From an uncultured Alphaproteobacteria bacterium (lineage in GTDB: Bacteria > Pseudomonadota > Alphaproteobacteria > Rs-D84), in the NCBI GenBank assembly GCA_944390225.1, contig CALXPB010000008.1, positions 1 to 50,908 of the forward strand: a stretch of DNA of 50,908 nt. Reading direction: 5' to 3'. Below, piece after piece: positions 24,615 through 32,938 of this stretch. The first letter of the stretch is position 1. Each line of letters opens with the position of its first letter. The notes beneath the pieces were generated by a model. That model was not told the origin of the DNA. It saw only the letters and a list, made by a program, of their open reading frames with translations, and did no database searches. Both the position numbers and the translations under genes were made by a program.

Positions 24615-27137
24615 ATGAATAGTATCAAAAAACAATTTTCAGAACTGCGTAAAAATACGCCGAAACATATTCAATGGTTATTGCTAATTGCGGCTTTCAT
24701 TGTTGTTTTAATTCTTTTAACGCTATTACTGACGAAAAAAGAAAACGCAGAAATAAAAAATTCTGACGATATTGCTATTACCCTAAACATTTCACCTGAT
24801 TCTGTTAATTGGGGAAATACATTAGTCGGCGAGAAAGAAAAACAGACAATAAAAATTTCTGCAAGTGCCCCCGTAAAAATATTAAATGTATATCGTAATA
24901 AAGATATTGCAGGCTTGCCGGATCCACAGCAAACATGTACAAATATAAAACAAATTGATACAAATAATTTATGTACAATCGTTTTAGAATATCAACCGAC
25001 TGCAAAGGCGGCGACAGAAACAATTGATTTGTACATTGATTGGCGCGGAATAAACGAACCCGATGTACTGAAAAAAACAAGTAAGATTATACTTGTTTTG
25101 GGTGCGGAAGAACCCGTTATACCGGAACCTGAGAAAAAGGCAGAACCTGTACAGGAAATAGAGAAATCAACAAAACCTGTTATAGAAGAAAAAATCTCTT
25201 ATGAAACAGTTATTGAAGAACCCTCGCCCGTACAATCAGAGGCCAAACCGGAAATAAAAGAAGAGATAAAAGAAGAAATAAAATCTATTTCACCGACAAA
25301 TGTTTTTACAGAAGAAAAAATTTCTTCACAATCGGTTTCTTCTGAATCTATGGAATATAGTCTTCCGGCAGAAACATGTTCTGACTTTGCGTTTCCGGGA
25401 TATAATTTATCTGGTGTACAAAGCGGTTGGATTCGCCCCGAGGGTGGCGCGTACTATTTTCATCCGTTTTCCGATAAAAATTGTGATTCACCAACTGGAA
25501 TATATAATCCAGATACAGGATTAATAACAGATATTAATAACAACGGACAAAAAATCGGTACCGACGCAGAACATATCGGTTATGTCGCAATAACTAACGG
25601 TGCACTGCCACAGTTATCAAATCCTGCATCAAAAAAAGAAGTTAATAAAGCACGTCAGTTAACAACAGAGGAATTAAAAAATTTACAAATCTCTCAAGAA
25701 ACGACTGGCGACACCATTATGCATATCGTAGAAAAAGATACGTCAGTTCCAATAATAGGTACCAGCAGTAAAACCGCAGTTTATTCGTCAGACCCATTTG
25801 ATAGAAAATTTGTACTTCGTCAGTATAAACCAATTCCTGCAACAATCGTATCAGAAGTACGTGCAGATCCATCTTTATACAACTGCGCAGATGGAAGCGA
25901 TTGTAGCAGCAAAAACACATTACCTGTACGTGCAACTGTTGATAGAAATGTATATTCGGATGACGGTCGTACAATTATAATACCAACAGGAACACTATTA
26001 CTGGGTTATGTAACCGGGGAACTACCTGGACCGTACAAATCTATTGGCCGAATGCAAATAAACTGGTACCAGTTCGTTTTACCAAATGGGGTAGAATTTA
26101 ACTTTCAAGGTACAAACCCTCCGTTTTCTGGCGATTCACAAGGACGCGTTGGTGTACCAGGTCACGGCAGTACAGATTACGTTGAACAAATTGTTATGCC
26201 TATGCTAACTGCAATCGTTCCGGCGGCAGTAAATATGATTGCTCCGATTGCAGATACATTTGTTAATCAAATTGATTTAGATAATAACACAGTTGTTCAA
26301 TCTGGAACTGTTCGCTCGTCAGAATTAGCAAAAAACGAAATTATAACCGCGTGGAATCAAGTGGCACAAAAATTATTGGTTGATGCAATGGATAATACAA
26401 TTCCCCCATTTTCTATTGCTGCAGGAACTCGTATTACCGTATTTTCACCGACAGATCTTGTTATAACTTGTGGTACTGGTAACTCCAAAGAATGTTCTGT
26501 TGAAAACGTACAGGAGGCAACAAATATAAAAAATAGGAACGAACGTAATGATGAGTGGCAACAAAATGCCAAAGTAATCGTAGAATATAATGATCCTTCT
26601 TGGGTTGGTCAAGTGCGTTCATTCAATCTTGAACCATATTGTATCAATGAAAATAATGTTTGGACTATAAATGAAGATAAGATAGGAGAGATATACAATA
26701 GTGGTTACGATTATAGAACAGTTTTGGCATATTGCCAGTCGCTAAATTACCAAGCAATAAACAACGCAAAACAAGACGCTTTATACCAAAAGCAGCAAGA
26801 GGTATTTTCAAACACTTATTCTGCAACTTCTTCTGGTTCTAATAATACAATATCTGGATTAACAGGTATCCAAGGCAGTCAATCTTATAATGAAGATATA
26901 CTAGGCCTAACCTATAACGACGACGGTACAATCCAAAATCCATTTCAAACATCAGGAAGCCAGACGACGCAACCTGCTGAAACCGTTGTAAGCATCATAA
27001 CTTGCGACGAGAATGGAACACTGCCTGATGAATATGGCTGCTGTCCCGGTGAAATATATACAGATATGGGTGAAGAACTTGGATTCAACTGCTGCCCAGA
27101 AACTGGTGGCGACTGTTTCCCACCGATACAATACTAA
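24615..27137 (+). CDS. virB10: VirB10/TrbI-type T4SS core protein with HYDIN-like N-terminal domain
   Basis: This 840-aa protein has a cytosolic tail and one membrane segment (about 21-40). Residues about 52-165 resemble an ASPM/SPD-2/HYDIN Ig-like domain (VNWGNTLVGEKEKQTIKI...CTIVLEYQPTA). A Glu/Lys/Pro-rich linker (165-240) and a small domain (250-325, PGYNLSGVQSGWIRPEGG) follow. The VirB10 beta-barrel is at about 385-620 (PIPATIVSEVRAD, ATVDRNVYSDDGRTIIIPTGT, INWYQFVLPNGVEF), with the hydrophobic antenna at about 527-552. A 220-residue tail ends in six cysteines (GCC, NCC and two others). VirB10 normally spans both membranes and gates the channel at about 400 aa; this one is twice that size. 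It lies 20 bases after virB9 and ends the operon. Confidence 0.87.
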   Translation: MNSIKKQFSELRKNTPKHIQWLLLIAAFIVVLILLTLLLTKKENAEIKNSDDIAITLNISPDSVNWGNTLVGEKEKQTIKISASAPVKILNVYRNKDIAGLPDPQQTCTNIKQIDTNNLCTIVLEYQPTAKAATETIDLYIDWRGINEPDVLKKTSKIILVLGAEEPVIPEPEKKAEPVQEIEKSTKPVIEEKISYETVIEEPSPVQSEAKPEIKEEIKEEIKSISPTNVFTEEKISSQSVSSESMEYSLPAETCSDFAFPGYNLSGVQSGWIRPEGGAYYFHPFSDKNCDSPTGIYNPDTGLITDINNNGQKIGTDAEHIGYVAITNGALPQLSNPASKKEVNKARQLTTEELKNLQISQETTGDTIMHIVEKDTSVPIIGTSSKTAVYSSDPFDRKFVLRQYKPIPATIVSEVRADPSLYNCADGSDCSSKNTLPVRATVDRNVYSDDGRTIIIPTGTLLLGYVTGELPGPYKSIGRMQINWYQFVLPNGVEFNFQGTNPPFSGDSQGRVGVPGHGSTDYVEQIVMPMLTAIVPAAVNMIAPIADTFVNQIDLDNNTVVQSGTVRSSELAKNEIITAWNQVAQKLLVDAMDNTIPPFSIAAGTRITVFSPTDLVITCGTGNSKECSVENVQEATNIKNRNERNDEWQQNAKVIVEYNDPSWVGQVRSFNLEPYCINENNVWTINEDKIGEIYNSGYDYRTVLAYCQSLNYQAINNAKQDALYQKQQEVFSNTYSATSSGSNNTISGLTGIQGSQSYNEDILGLTYNDDGTIQNPFQTSGSQTTQPAETVVSIITCDENGTLPDEYGCCPGEIYTDMGEELGFNCCPETGGDCFPPIQY

Positions 27138-27198
27138 TAACAGCACCTTGAAAAAATAGGAGTTTGAACTATAACGATAATAAATATGATTATGCTTT

Positions 27199-27226
27199 TT
27201 GCGCGCTTATCAGCGCGCTTTTTTTT
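27199..27226 (+). terminator. Intrinsic terminator of the virB8-9-10 operon
   Basis: GCGCGC/GCGCGC with a TTATCA loop is followed by T8. It lies about 60 bases after the virB10 stop and closes the operon, showing that no further T4SS gene is co-transcribed. Confidence 0.9.
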
Positions 27227-27284
27227 ACTCATAAAAACAAACACGTCACAAACACGATTCGGATAAGCAAAAACAAAAGCCTTT

Positions 27285-27312
27285 AACGAATCAGAAATCC
27301 GATTCGTTTTTC
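27285..27312 (+). terminator. Second terminator-like hairpin
   Basis: AACGAATC (27285-27292)/GATTCGTT (27301-27308) is a perfect 8-bp stem followed by TTT and sits between the operon terminator and the promoter of the next gene. It may be a back-up terminator. Related GATTCG words recur nearby (27255, 27345). Confidence 0.5.
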
Positions 27313-27330
27313 AACCTTTGGTTGTAATCT

Positions 27331-27359
27331 TTTACACTTTCCCATTCGTGTTTTATATA
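27331..27359 (+). promoter_or_regulatory. Probable promoter of the 116-aa gene
   Basis: TTTACA (27331-27336), a 17-base spacer and TATATA (27354-27359) precede the ATG at 27397, which has AAAGGAG as ribosome site. Confidence 0.5.
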
Positions 27360-27396
27360 TCGTGTCATGTAATGCAAAACAAAGGAGAACAATAAA

Positions 27397-27747
27397 ATGA
27401 CACAACAAAACGCTCAAACAATAAGTACAACAGAGAAATTTCAAAGCGCGGAACAGTTATGGTTCTGGTTTTTATATTCAAAGTCTATACAGACTGGTTT
27501 CGTGCGAACTAGAAATTATTGTACCAAAAGACCGTGCGAGTTATTAGATGTAGAAACGCTGATTACAAAACTTTATTTATCCGGTCAACTGACTGACGAA
27601 CAATTGAAAATCATGAAAAAATTTGGAGATCGTAGAAGAGCACCTCATCAATATATATGGTCGGAAAATCACGCCGCTGACTTATGGCGTCAGGCAATGA
27701 ATATTATTGAAAATGCGGCTTTACAACGCGGTTGGATTGAACAGTGA
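27397..27747 (+). CDS. Conserved alphaproteobacterial protein of unknown function
   Basis: This 116-aa soluble protein has the pattern of a family I associate with alphaproteobacteria only: an aromatic N-terminal stretch (AEQLWFWFLYS), then KRPCELLDVETLITKLY, LTDEQLKIMKKFGDRRRAPHQ, and a C-terminal ADLWRQAMNIIENAAL. The RPCE-x2-D and W-x2-AM blocks are its most conserved parts. No function is known to me. It has its own promoter and the strong ribosome site AAAGGAGAAC. A perfect hairpin directly follows its stop, and a second gene starts 49 bases later. Confidence 0.8.
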   Translation: MTQQNAQTISTTEKFQSAEQLWFWFLYSKSIQTGFVRTRNYCTKRPCELLDVETLITKLYLSGQLTDEQLKIMKKFGDRRRAPHQYIWSENHAADLWRQAMNIIENAALQRGWIEQ

Positions 27748-27751
27748 TTTA

Positions 27752-27772
27752 CCGCACGCGTTAAGCGTGCGG
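27752..27772 (+). promoter_or_regulatory. Intercistronic stem-loop without T-run
   Basis: CCGCACGC/GCGTGCGG closes a five-base loop four bases after the stop codon of the 116-aa gene and 24 bases before the next ATG. It may stabilise the upstream message or separate expression of the two genes. Confidence 0.55.
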
Positions 27773-27796
27773 AAGGAAAATCAAAAAGGATTTCTT

Positions 27797-28168
27797 ATGG
27801 TTATAATTGCTTTTTCAAAAAAAACATCAAAGTTTATTCCAAATATATTATGCAGAAAATATAAACACTGTGCCCCTGTTCTAAAACAAGGACGAGATTA
27901 TATCATGCTACAATTCGTTCGTTTACACGAAATTAAAAAAATACGAATAAACAAAAAAAGTATTAAAATATTACAAGATGCCGGCTGGTCTTTCATAAAA
28001 ACATCGTACAAACCAAACCGAAAATATGATTCCGCAAAAACTTGTGTAGATCTTGTAAAAAAAGTCATCGGTATGAAAAACTTTTTTATTCAAACGCCGT
28101 ACTCTTTGTATAAAAAACTAAAACGCCCAAACGGGCGTTTTTACTTTTTAGCATATTTCTTTATATAA
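27797..28168 (+). CDS. Putative permuted papain-fold (NlpC/P60-like) protein
   Basis: This 123-aa basic protein starts MVIIAFSKKTSKFIPNIL; the ATG at 27797 has AAAAGGA upstream, and the longer frame begins inside the previous gene. A His-Cys pair (KYKHCAPVL) precedes strands (YIMLQFVRL), and later TCVDLVKKVIG is followed by IQTPYSLYKKL. An early His and a later Cys at the start of a helix is the order of permuted NlpC/P60 enzymes (YaeF/YiiX group), which act as cysteine hydrolases or acyltransferases. This is motif reading only. Oddly, the last 15 codons run through a terminator hairpin (28121-28140) and the stop lies beyond its T-run, overlapping the 3' end of convergent yidC by 28 bases. 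Confidence 0.65.
   Translation: MVIIAFSKKTSKFIPNILCRKYKHCAPVLKQGRDYIMLQFVRLHEIKKIRINKKSIKILQDAGWSFIKTSYKPNRKYDSAKTCVDLVKKVIGMKNFFIQTPYSLYKKLKRPNGRFYFLAYFFI
28115..28149. terminator. Bidirectional terminator inside the 3' end of the permuted papain-like gene
   Basis: AAACGCCC (28121-28128)/GGGCGTTT (28133-28140) has T-rich tails on both sides. It serves yidC on the minus strand. On the plus strand it lies upstream of the stop codon of the gene at 27797, so plus-strand transcripts that end here would lack a stop codon. Confidence 0.85.
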
Positions 28169-29727
28169 AACATCTGTCCGATACCAAATACATTTGATAC
28201 CGTCCAATAAAGAACCAAACCTGCCGGCATCCATGCAAACATTACGGTGAACAATATCGGCATCCATTTCATAGCCTTTTGCGTCTGAGCAACCGCATCG
28301 TTCTTATTAGTATCTTTATTATCATTTGCGGCAGTCTGTAAATATTGTTGCAACCACATTGTCAACCCCATCAAAATGGGCAAAATGAAATAAGGATCCA
28401 TTGCGGCCAAATCTGATATCCATAAGAAATGTGCACTACGCATCTGAACAGAAACCAACAAAGCCTTATATAACGCAAAGAATATCGGTATCTGTATCAA
28501 CATGGGTAAGCAACCAGACATAGGAGAAGTTTTATGTGTACGATAAAGTTGCATCATTTCAATCTGCATACGGGCTTTATCATTTGCGTATAACTTCTGT
28601 ATTCGTGCCAACTCTGGTTGCATTTTTTGCATTGCGATCATTGATGTATAAGACTTTCTGGTCAGTGGCCAAATTGCTAAACGTAACAATATGGTTAAAA
28701 TGATTATTGCAACACCATAATTCATAACAACAGAATTTAGTGCGGTCAAAGCCCATAACATCGGACGTGCTAAAAACCAAAACCATCCATAGTCTATGGT
28801 TTCATCTATACCAGAAATTTTTTCGTTCACTACATCTAATACCTTCTGTTCACGCGGGCCAATGAATAAATTAGTTGTTAGTATCTTACTTTCACCTGCC
28901 TTGATTGAAACGGCATTTGCGATTGAATCTGCCTGATATAAATCACCAGATTTTTTTACCAGTAACGTTTGATCTGGACTATTAACAGAAATTACTGTTT
29001 CCCAATACTGATCTACGAAACCTACAAACCCCGTTGTTGTAGAATAGGCAAAAGATTTTTTATCTAAATCGCGCCAATTGTCATGTTCTAAATCTGAATT
29101 CACATATGCAACTGCACCGGTATAAACACCGGCAGAAGATGGCATATCATTTGAACGAACAATTCTTGCATATGGTGCAACAGATACTTCTTTATCAGAC
29201 GAGTTCTTTATTGTATCTTCTATTGTGATAACATACCCGTCTACATTTATTGTACGACGATACTCAATTCCATTGTTATTTTTCCAGACGAAAGAATCAC
29301 CGTCCTTTTTCCAAACCGTCGTAACGACCGGAGTTGTAGTACCAGGAGCCAGAAAGCCTACTTCTGCAAAAGCACCTTCGCCACTTAACAGCGAAACTGG
29401 CACAGAAGCATCAGACGCGGCACCATTTTTAGCAAACTTTAATAGTTTTACATCGTATATACGTAAACCTTGAAGTTCCGCAGAAATATAATCTGACTTA
29501 ATTTCAGAAACGGGTACGGCAGATAAATCTTCTGAAACGATCGTTTCTTCTTTTGTTTCCGTTACCGGTTTCTTAGGCGCCATCCAAGTACCGATTAACC
29601 ACCACGATACCAAGAACAAAATAAACCACCAAAAAAAACTGCCAAAACGAGATTTTGAAGATTTATTTGCTTCTTTGGTTGCACTCCACTGTCTGAAACC
29701 AGAGTTGTTATCTAAATACCTAACCAT
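28141..29727 (-). CDS. yidC: Membrane protein insertase YidC
   Basis: This 528-aa protein has an N-terminal membrane anchor (about 31-48), a periplasmic beta-sandwich domain (about 75-320) and the C-terminal YidC/Oxa1 core (RLAIWPLTRKSYTSMIAMQKMQPE cut to its first part, then HKTSPMSGCLPMLIQIPIFFALY) with five segments. It inserts and folds membrane proteins with or without Sec. It follows lspA with two bases between them, instead of the common rpmH-rnpA context. Length is normal for the Gram-negative form. Confidence 0.97.
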   Translation of the reverse strand: MVRYLDNNSGFRQWSATKEANKSSKSRFGSFFWWFILFLVSWWLIGTWMAPKKPVTETKEETIVSEDLSAVPVSEIKSDYISAELQGLRIYDVKLLKFAKNGAASDASVPVSLLSGEGAFAEVGFLAPGTTTPVVTTVWKKDGDSFVWKNNNGIEYRRTINVDGYVITIEDTIKNSSDKEVSVAPYARIVRSNDMPSSAGVYTGAVAYVNSDLEHDNWRDLDKKSFAYSTTTGFVGFVDQYWETVISVNSPDQTLLVKKSGDLYQADSIANAVSIKAGESKILTTNLFIGPREQKVLDVVNEKISGIDETIDYGWFWFLARPMLWALTALNSVVMNYGVAIIILTILLRLAIWPLTRKSYTSMIAMQKMQPELARIQKLYANDKARMQIEMMQLYRTHKTSPMSGCLPMLIQIPIFFALYKALLVSVQMRSAHFLWISDLAAMDPYFILPILMGLTMWLQQYLQTAANDNKDTNKNDAVAQTQKAMKWMPILFTVMFAWMPAGLVLYWTVSNVFGIGQMFYIKKYAKK

Positions 29728-29729
29728 AA

Positions 29730-30275
29730 TTATTTACCACCTTTTTCTTTTACAGATTCAAGACAACGTCGTCTTGCCAGATACCAGTTTAAAATGAATA
29801 ATCCGACTCCGACAACAATGCAAACGTCCGCGACGTTAAACGCGGGCCAATGCCAACCCCCGACATGAAAATCCAGGAAATCTATAACTGCCCCGAAACG
29901 TATTCTATCAATTAAATTTCCCAATGCACCACCGACAATCAAGGCCAACGGCCAGCGCTCGTAAGACGGGGCGCGAGCAAATAAATAATAACCGATAAAA
30001 CCTATTATAAAACCGGTTGCTATGATTATTATTAACGGTGCTGCTTCGCCCACCGCACGTAGCATAGAAAAAGAAGTTCCTGGGTTCCAAGTAAATACTA
30101 TATTAAAGAAATCACATACTTGCGTCATAAGATACGGGAACGAAACAATTTCCCATGCGGGTCCACACAAAGGGATATTACCAGTTATTAAATATAACAG
30201 GAAACCTTTGGTTATCTGATCTAACAGAACAACCCCCAATATAATAGATAAAATTTTTAATATGACCTTTTTCAT
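29730..30275 (-). CDS. lspA: Lipoprotein signal peptidase (signal peptidase II)
   Basis: This 181-aa protein with four membrane segments holds the catalytic blocks GGALGNLIDRIRFGAVIDF (first Asp) and FNVADVCIVVG (second Asp), plus an early DQITKGF. It cleaves signal peptides of prolipoproteins after diacylglyceryl addition. It would process the lipoprotein encoded at 681-2267. It is tightly coupled to yidC downstream, suggesting a small membrane-biogenesis operon. Confidence 0.97.
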   Translation of the reverse strand: MKKVILKILSIILGVVLLDQITKGFLLYLITGNIPLCGPAWEIVSFPYLMTQVCDFFNIVFTWNPGTSFSMLRAVGEAAPLIIIIATGFIIGFIGYYLFARAPSYERWPLALIVGGALGNLIDRIRFGAVIDFLDFHVGGWHWPAFNVADVCIVVGVGLFILNWYLARRRCLESVKEKGGK

Positions 30276-30379
30276 CTTTTATGTTCCTTATTTATTGAAA
30301 TATAACAATACAGGCATATAAAAGCAAATATAAAAGTCCTTTTTTTACCGAAGTTTTTATAAAGGTAAAAGAAAAATCG

Positions 30380-32083
30380 TTATTCGTCTGAAATGGGTTT
30401 GCCAACTTGGGCATAATTATTTTTTCTCATTTCATCTAATAAATTGTCTAATTTATTTTCAGAAACGCCCAGATTATTTAAGACGCTGTACCCCAAGAAA
30501 AACGAAGATTCTATTGTTTCTGGTTGCGCTTCAAAAACCCCTTCTTTTAACAAAACCTTTGAGTCTTCTAGATTACGCGCGCGGGCAAAAATTTTTACTT
30601 TCGGAGCAATACTTTTTATTGTAAGAACCGCATCACGAGCGTTTGCAGCGTTATCTAATGCAACAACTACTGCCCGCGTACGTCGCGCCTGTAAACCCAA
30701 CTCTCGTAAAACCGAACCGCTTCGAGCATTACCGTATACTACATTAAAACCACGTTCGCGCCCCAGCATAACCGCGTTAACATCCAAGTCAATTGCAACA
30801 TAAGATATTTTTTCCGCCGTTAACATCTGAGCTACAATTTGTCCGACACGTCCGAAACCACAAATAATAACATCTGTTCTTTTTTCTTTCGATTTATTTT
30901 CTTTTTTTGTCGGTGGATATTTTGTCATTATCTTACCCGCCTTACGTAATTTATCATAAAGCGCAAATAAAATCGGTGTCAGCATTATAGAAATAATTAT
31001 TATAGCGGTTAGTACTTCCTGATGCATTTCTGGCAAGGCATCTATACCAGAGGTTTTCATTGTCTGCAACATCAGCAATCCGAACTCTCCCCCCTGTGCC
31101 AGAACCAAAGCGATTGATACCGCATCTTGAGTACAAACGTTTCTTACGCGGGCAACAATGAACATAGCGACAAACTTTACTGTTATTAAACCGATGGTGC
31201 CACCTAAAACAATGTACCAATTATCAATCAAAAACTTTAAATTTAACCCCATGCCTAATGCGATAAAGAAAAACGCTAGAAACAACATTGAATAAGGTCC
31301 TATTTCTGCGCAAATTTGATGACGATATATAGTTTCTGATAACAGCATCCCCGCCATAAAAGCCCCTAAACCTATTGGTAATCCGATAAAATCCATTAAT
31401 AACGCCCATGCTATGATATTTAACATTATTGCCAATAGAAGTGCTTCTTTTGATTTCAGTTTTGCGACTAACTTCATCAAAGGGTTTAATATAAAACGTC
31501 CTACAATTACCACACCCAGAATCAAAGCTATGGAAAACACAAATATATCTATTGCCGTAGCCCCCATATTAAAACTTTTTCCGGCAAACACGGGCAACAT
31601 TGCTAATAAAGGAATGGATAATAAGTCTTGAAATAATAATATAGAAAATGTCTGTCGCCCCATATCTGTATTCAGCTGATTTTTATCAATTAATACCTGC
31701 AAATCTTCTGACGTACTGGACATCGCCAACAACAAAGAAACCATAATACAGCCAAGCACAGACCAACTAGTAAAACTTGATAAAATTGGGAACAACATTA
31801 CTGCGACCATCATTACCTGTGCGGCACCGAAACCTAAAATGGTACGACGCATATTCCACAAACGGTTCATGTTTATTTCTAAACCTATATTAAACCATAA
31901 AAATAAAATACCTAATTCTCCAAGGAAGGTCCACGTGTCCGTTAATTGAAAAAGATCCAACATATAAGGCCCAGAAACAATTCCTGCTAATAAAAATGCT
32001 GCTAAAGTACCTATTTTTACCAGACGTAAAACACACACGAAAACGAAAACTATTGCAAAAAACGATAATATTGCCAAAGACAT
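30380..32083 (-). CDS. Kef-type monovalent cation:proton antiporter (CPA2) with RCK domain
   Basis: This 567-aa protein has about twelve membrane segments in its first 380 residues (Na_H_Exchanger family; GILFLWFNIGLEINMNRLW, SSTSEDLQVLIDKN, AQGGEFGLLML) and a cytosolic Rossmann domain from about residue 405 (DVIICGFGRVGQIVAQML, followed by an acidic D-x-D at the end of strand 2). It resembles KefB/KefC or YbaL: potassium or other cation efflux in exchange for protons, gated by nucleotide binding. There is no KefF/KefG partner nearby, so YbaL-like is the safer name. It lies 27 bases downstream of rsmA. Confidence 0.9.
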   Translation of the reverse strand: MSLAILSFFAIVFVFVCVLRLVKIGTLAAFLLAGIVSGPYMLDLFQLTDTWTFLGELGILFLWFNIGLEINMNRLWNMRRTILGFGAAQVMMVAVMLFPILSSFTSWSVLGCIMVSLLLAMSSTSEDLQVLIDKNQLNTDMGRQTFSILLFQDLLSIPLLAMLPVFAGKSFNMGATAIDIFVFSIALILGVVIVGRFILNPLMKLVAKLKSKEALLLAIMLNIIAWALLMDFIGLPIGLGAFMAGMLLSETIYRHQICAEIGPYSMLFLAFFFIALGMGLNLKFLIDNWYIVLGGTIGLITVKFVAMFIVARVRNVCTQDAVSIALVLAQGGEFGLLMLQTMKTSGIDALPEMHQEVLTAIIIISIMLTPILFALYDKLRKAGKIMTKYPPTKKENKSKEKRTDVIICGFGRVGQIVAQMLTAEKISYVAIDLDVNAVMLGRERGFNVVYGNARSGSVLRELGLQARRTRAVVVALDNAANARDAVLTIKSIAPKVKIFARARNLEDSKVLLKEGVFEAQPETIESSFFLGYSVLNNLGVSENKLDNLLDEMRKNNYAQVGKPISDE

Positions 32084-32110
32084 CTTTATTCTCTCTCTTT
32101 ATAAAAAATA

Positions 32111-32938
32111 TTATATCAAAACCTTAGCCATTTGTGCAAAGGTTTCCGGTGCAATTTTTTCTGCTCGTTCTGAACCAGTTAAACCGAACTGTTCCCAGTC
32201 AACACCTGATATTATTCCGCGTATCATTTTTCTTCTTTGCCCGAAAAGTTTAGCGGTTAATCTTTCGACTGCATCAATATCGTAAATTTTTTTTATTTTT
32301 TCTTTGTTGGGTATTACTTGTACTATTGCACTTTGTACTTTCGGACGAGGAACAAAAGCAGTATTCGGAACATCAAATAAAATTTTTGCGTCTGCTATCA
32401 AATCGGTAAAAACGCTAAGACGACCATATTGTTCGTTTCCTACTTTTGCTATGATACGTTGAGCAACCTCACGTTGAAACATCAATGTCATAGACTTTAT
32501 CTGTTCACCTTTGGCGGCACGTTTCAACCAATTAATAAATAATTCGGTTCCGACATTATACGGTAAATTAGAACATATTGCGTAATCGTTAATTCCCAAT
32601 TTAGAAAAGTCCACTTTTAATGCGTCTTCGTAAATTACCGTAAGTCTTCCTTCTGCGCACTCAACCAATTCTGATAAAATTGGTGCCGTGTTTTTATCTT
32701 TTTCAATAGCGATTACCTGCTTTGCCCCTTCCAACAATAAAGCCCTTGTTAAACCTGCGGGACCCGGTCCAATTTCTATCACGGTTGTTTTTTTTATATC
32801 AGGAACGCTTCTAGCGATGCGACCGGTTAGATTCAAGTCAAACAAAAAATTCTGACCGAGTTGCTTTTTCGGTTCTAAACCTGCTGCTCGCATCATTTCT
32901 GACACAGGAGGTAAAGACTTCAATTTTTCCATATTCAT
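32111..32938 (-). CDS. rsmA: 16S rRNA dimethyladenosine transferase RsmA (KsgA)
   Basis: This 275-aa methyltransferase has the SAM site VIEIGPGPAGLTRALL, the acidic end of strand 2 (AIEKD) and the catalytic NLPY (SNLPYNVGTELF), plus an early KKQLGQNFL. It dimethylates the two adjacent adenines in the 3'-terminal hairpin of 16S rRNA. Its ATG overlaps the recR stop by four bases, indicating translational coupling. A start two codons later is possible. Confidence 0.97.
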   Translation of the reverse strand: MNMEKLKSLPPVSEMMRAAGLEPKKQLGQNFLFDLNLTGRIARSVPDIKKTTVIEIGPGPAGLTRALLLEGAKQVIAIEKDKNTAPILSELVECAEGRLTVIYEDALKVDFSKLGINDYAICSNLPYNVGTELFINWLKRAAKGEQIKSMTLMFQREVAQRIIAKVGNEQYGRLSVFTDLIADAKILFDVPNTAFVPRPKVQSAIVQVIPNKEKIKKIYDIDAVERLTAKLFGQRRKMIRGIISGVDWEQFGLTGSERAEKIAPETFAQMAKVLI

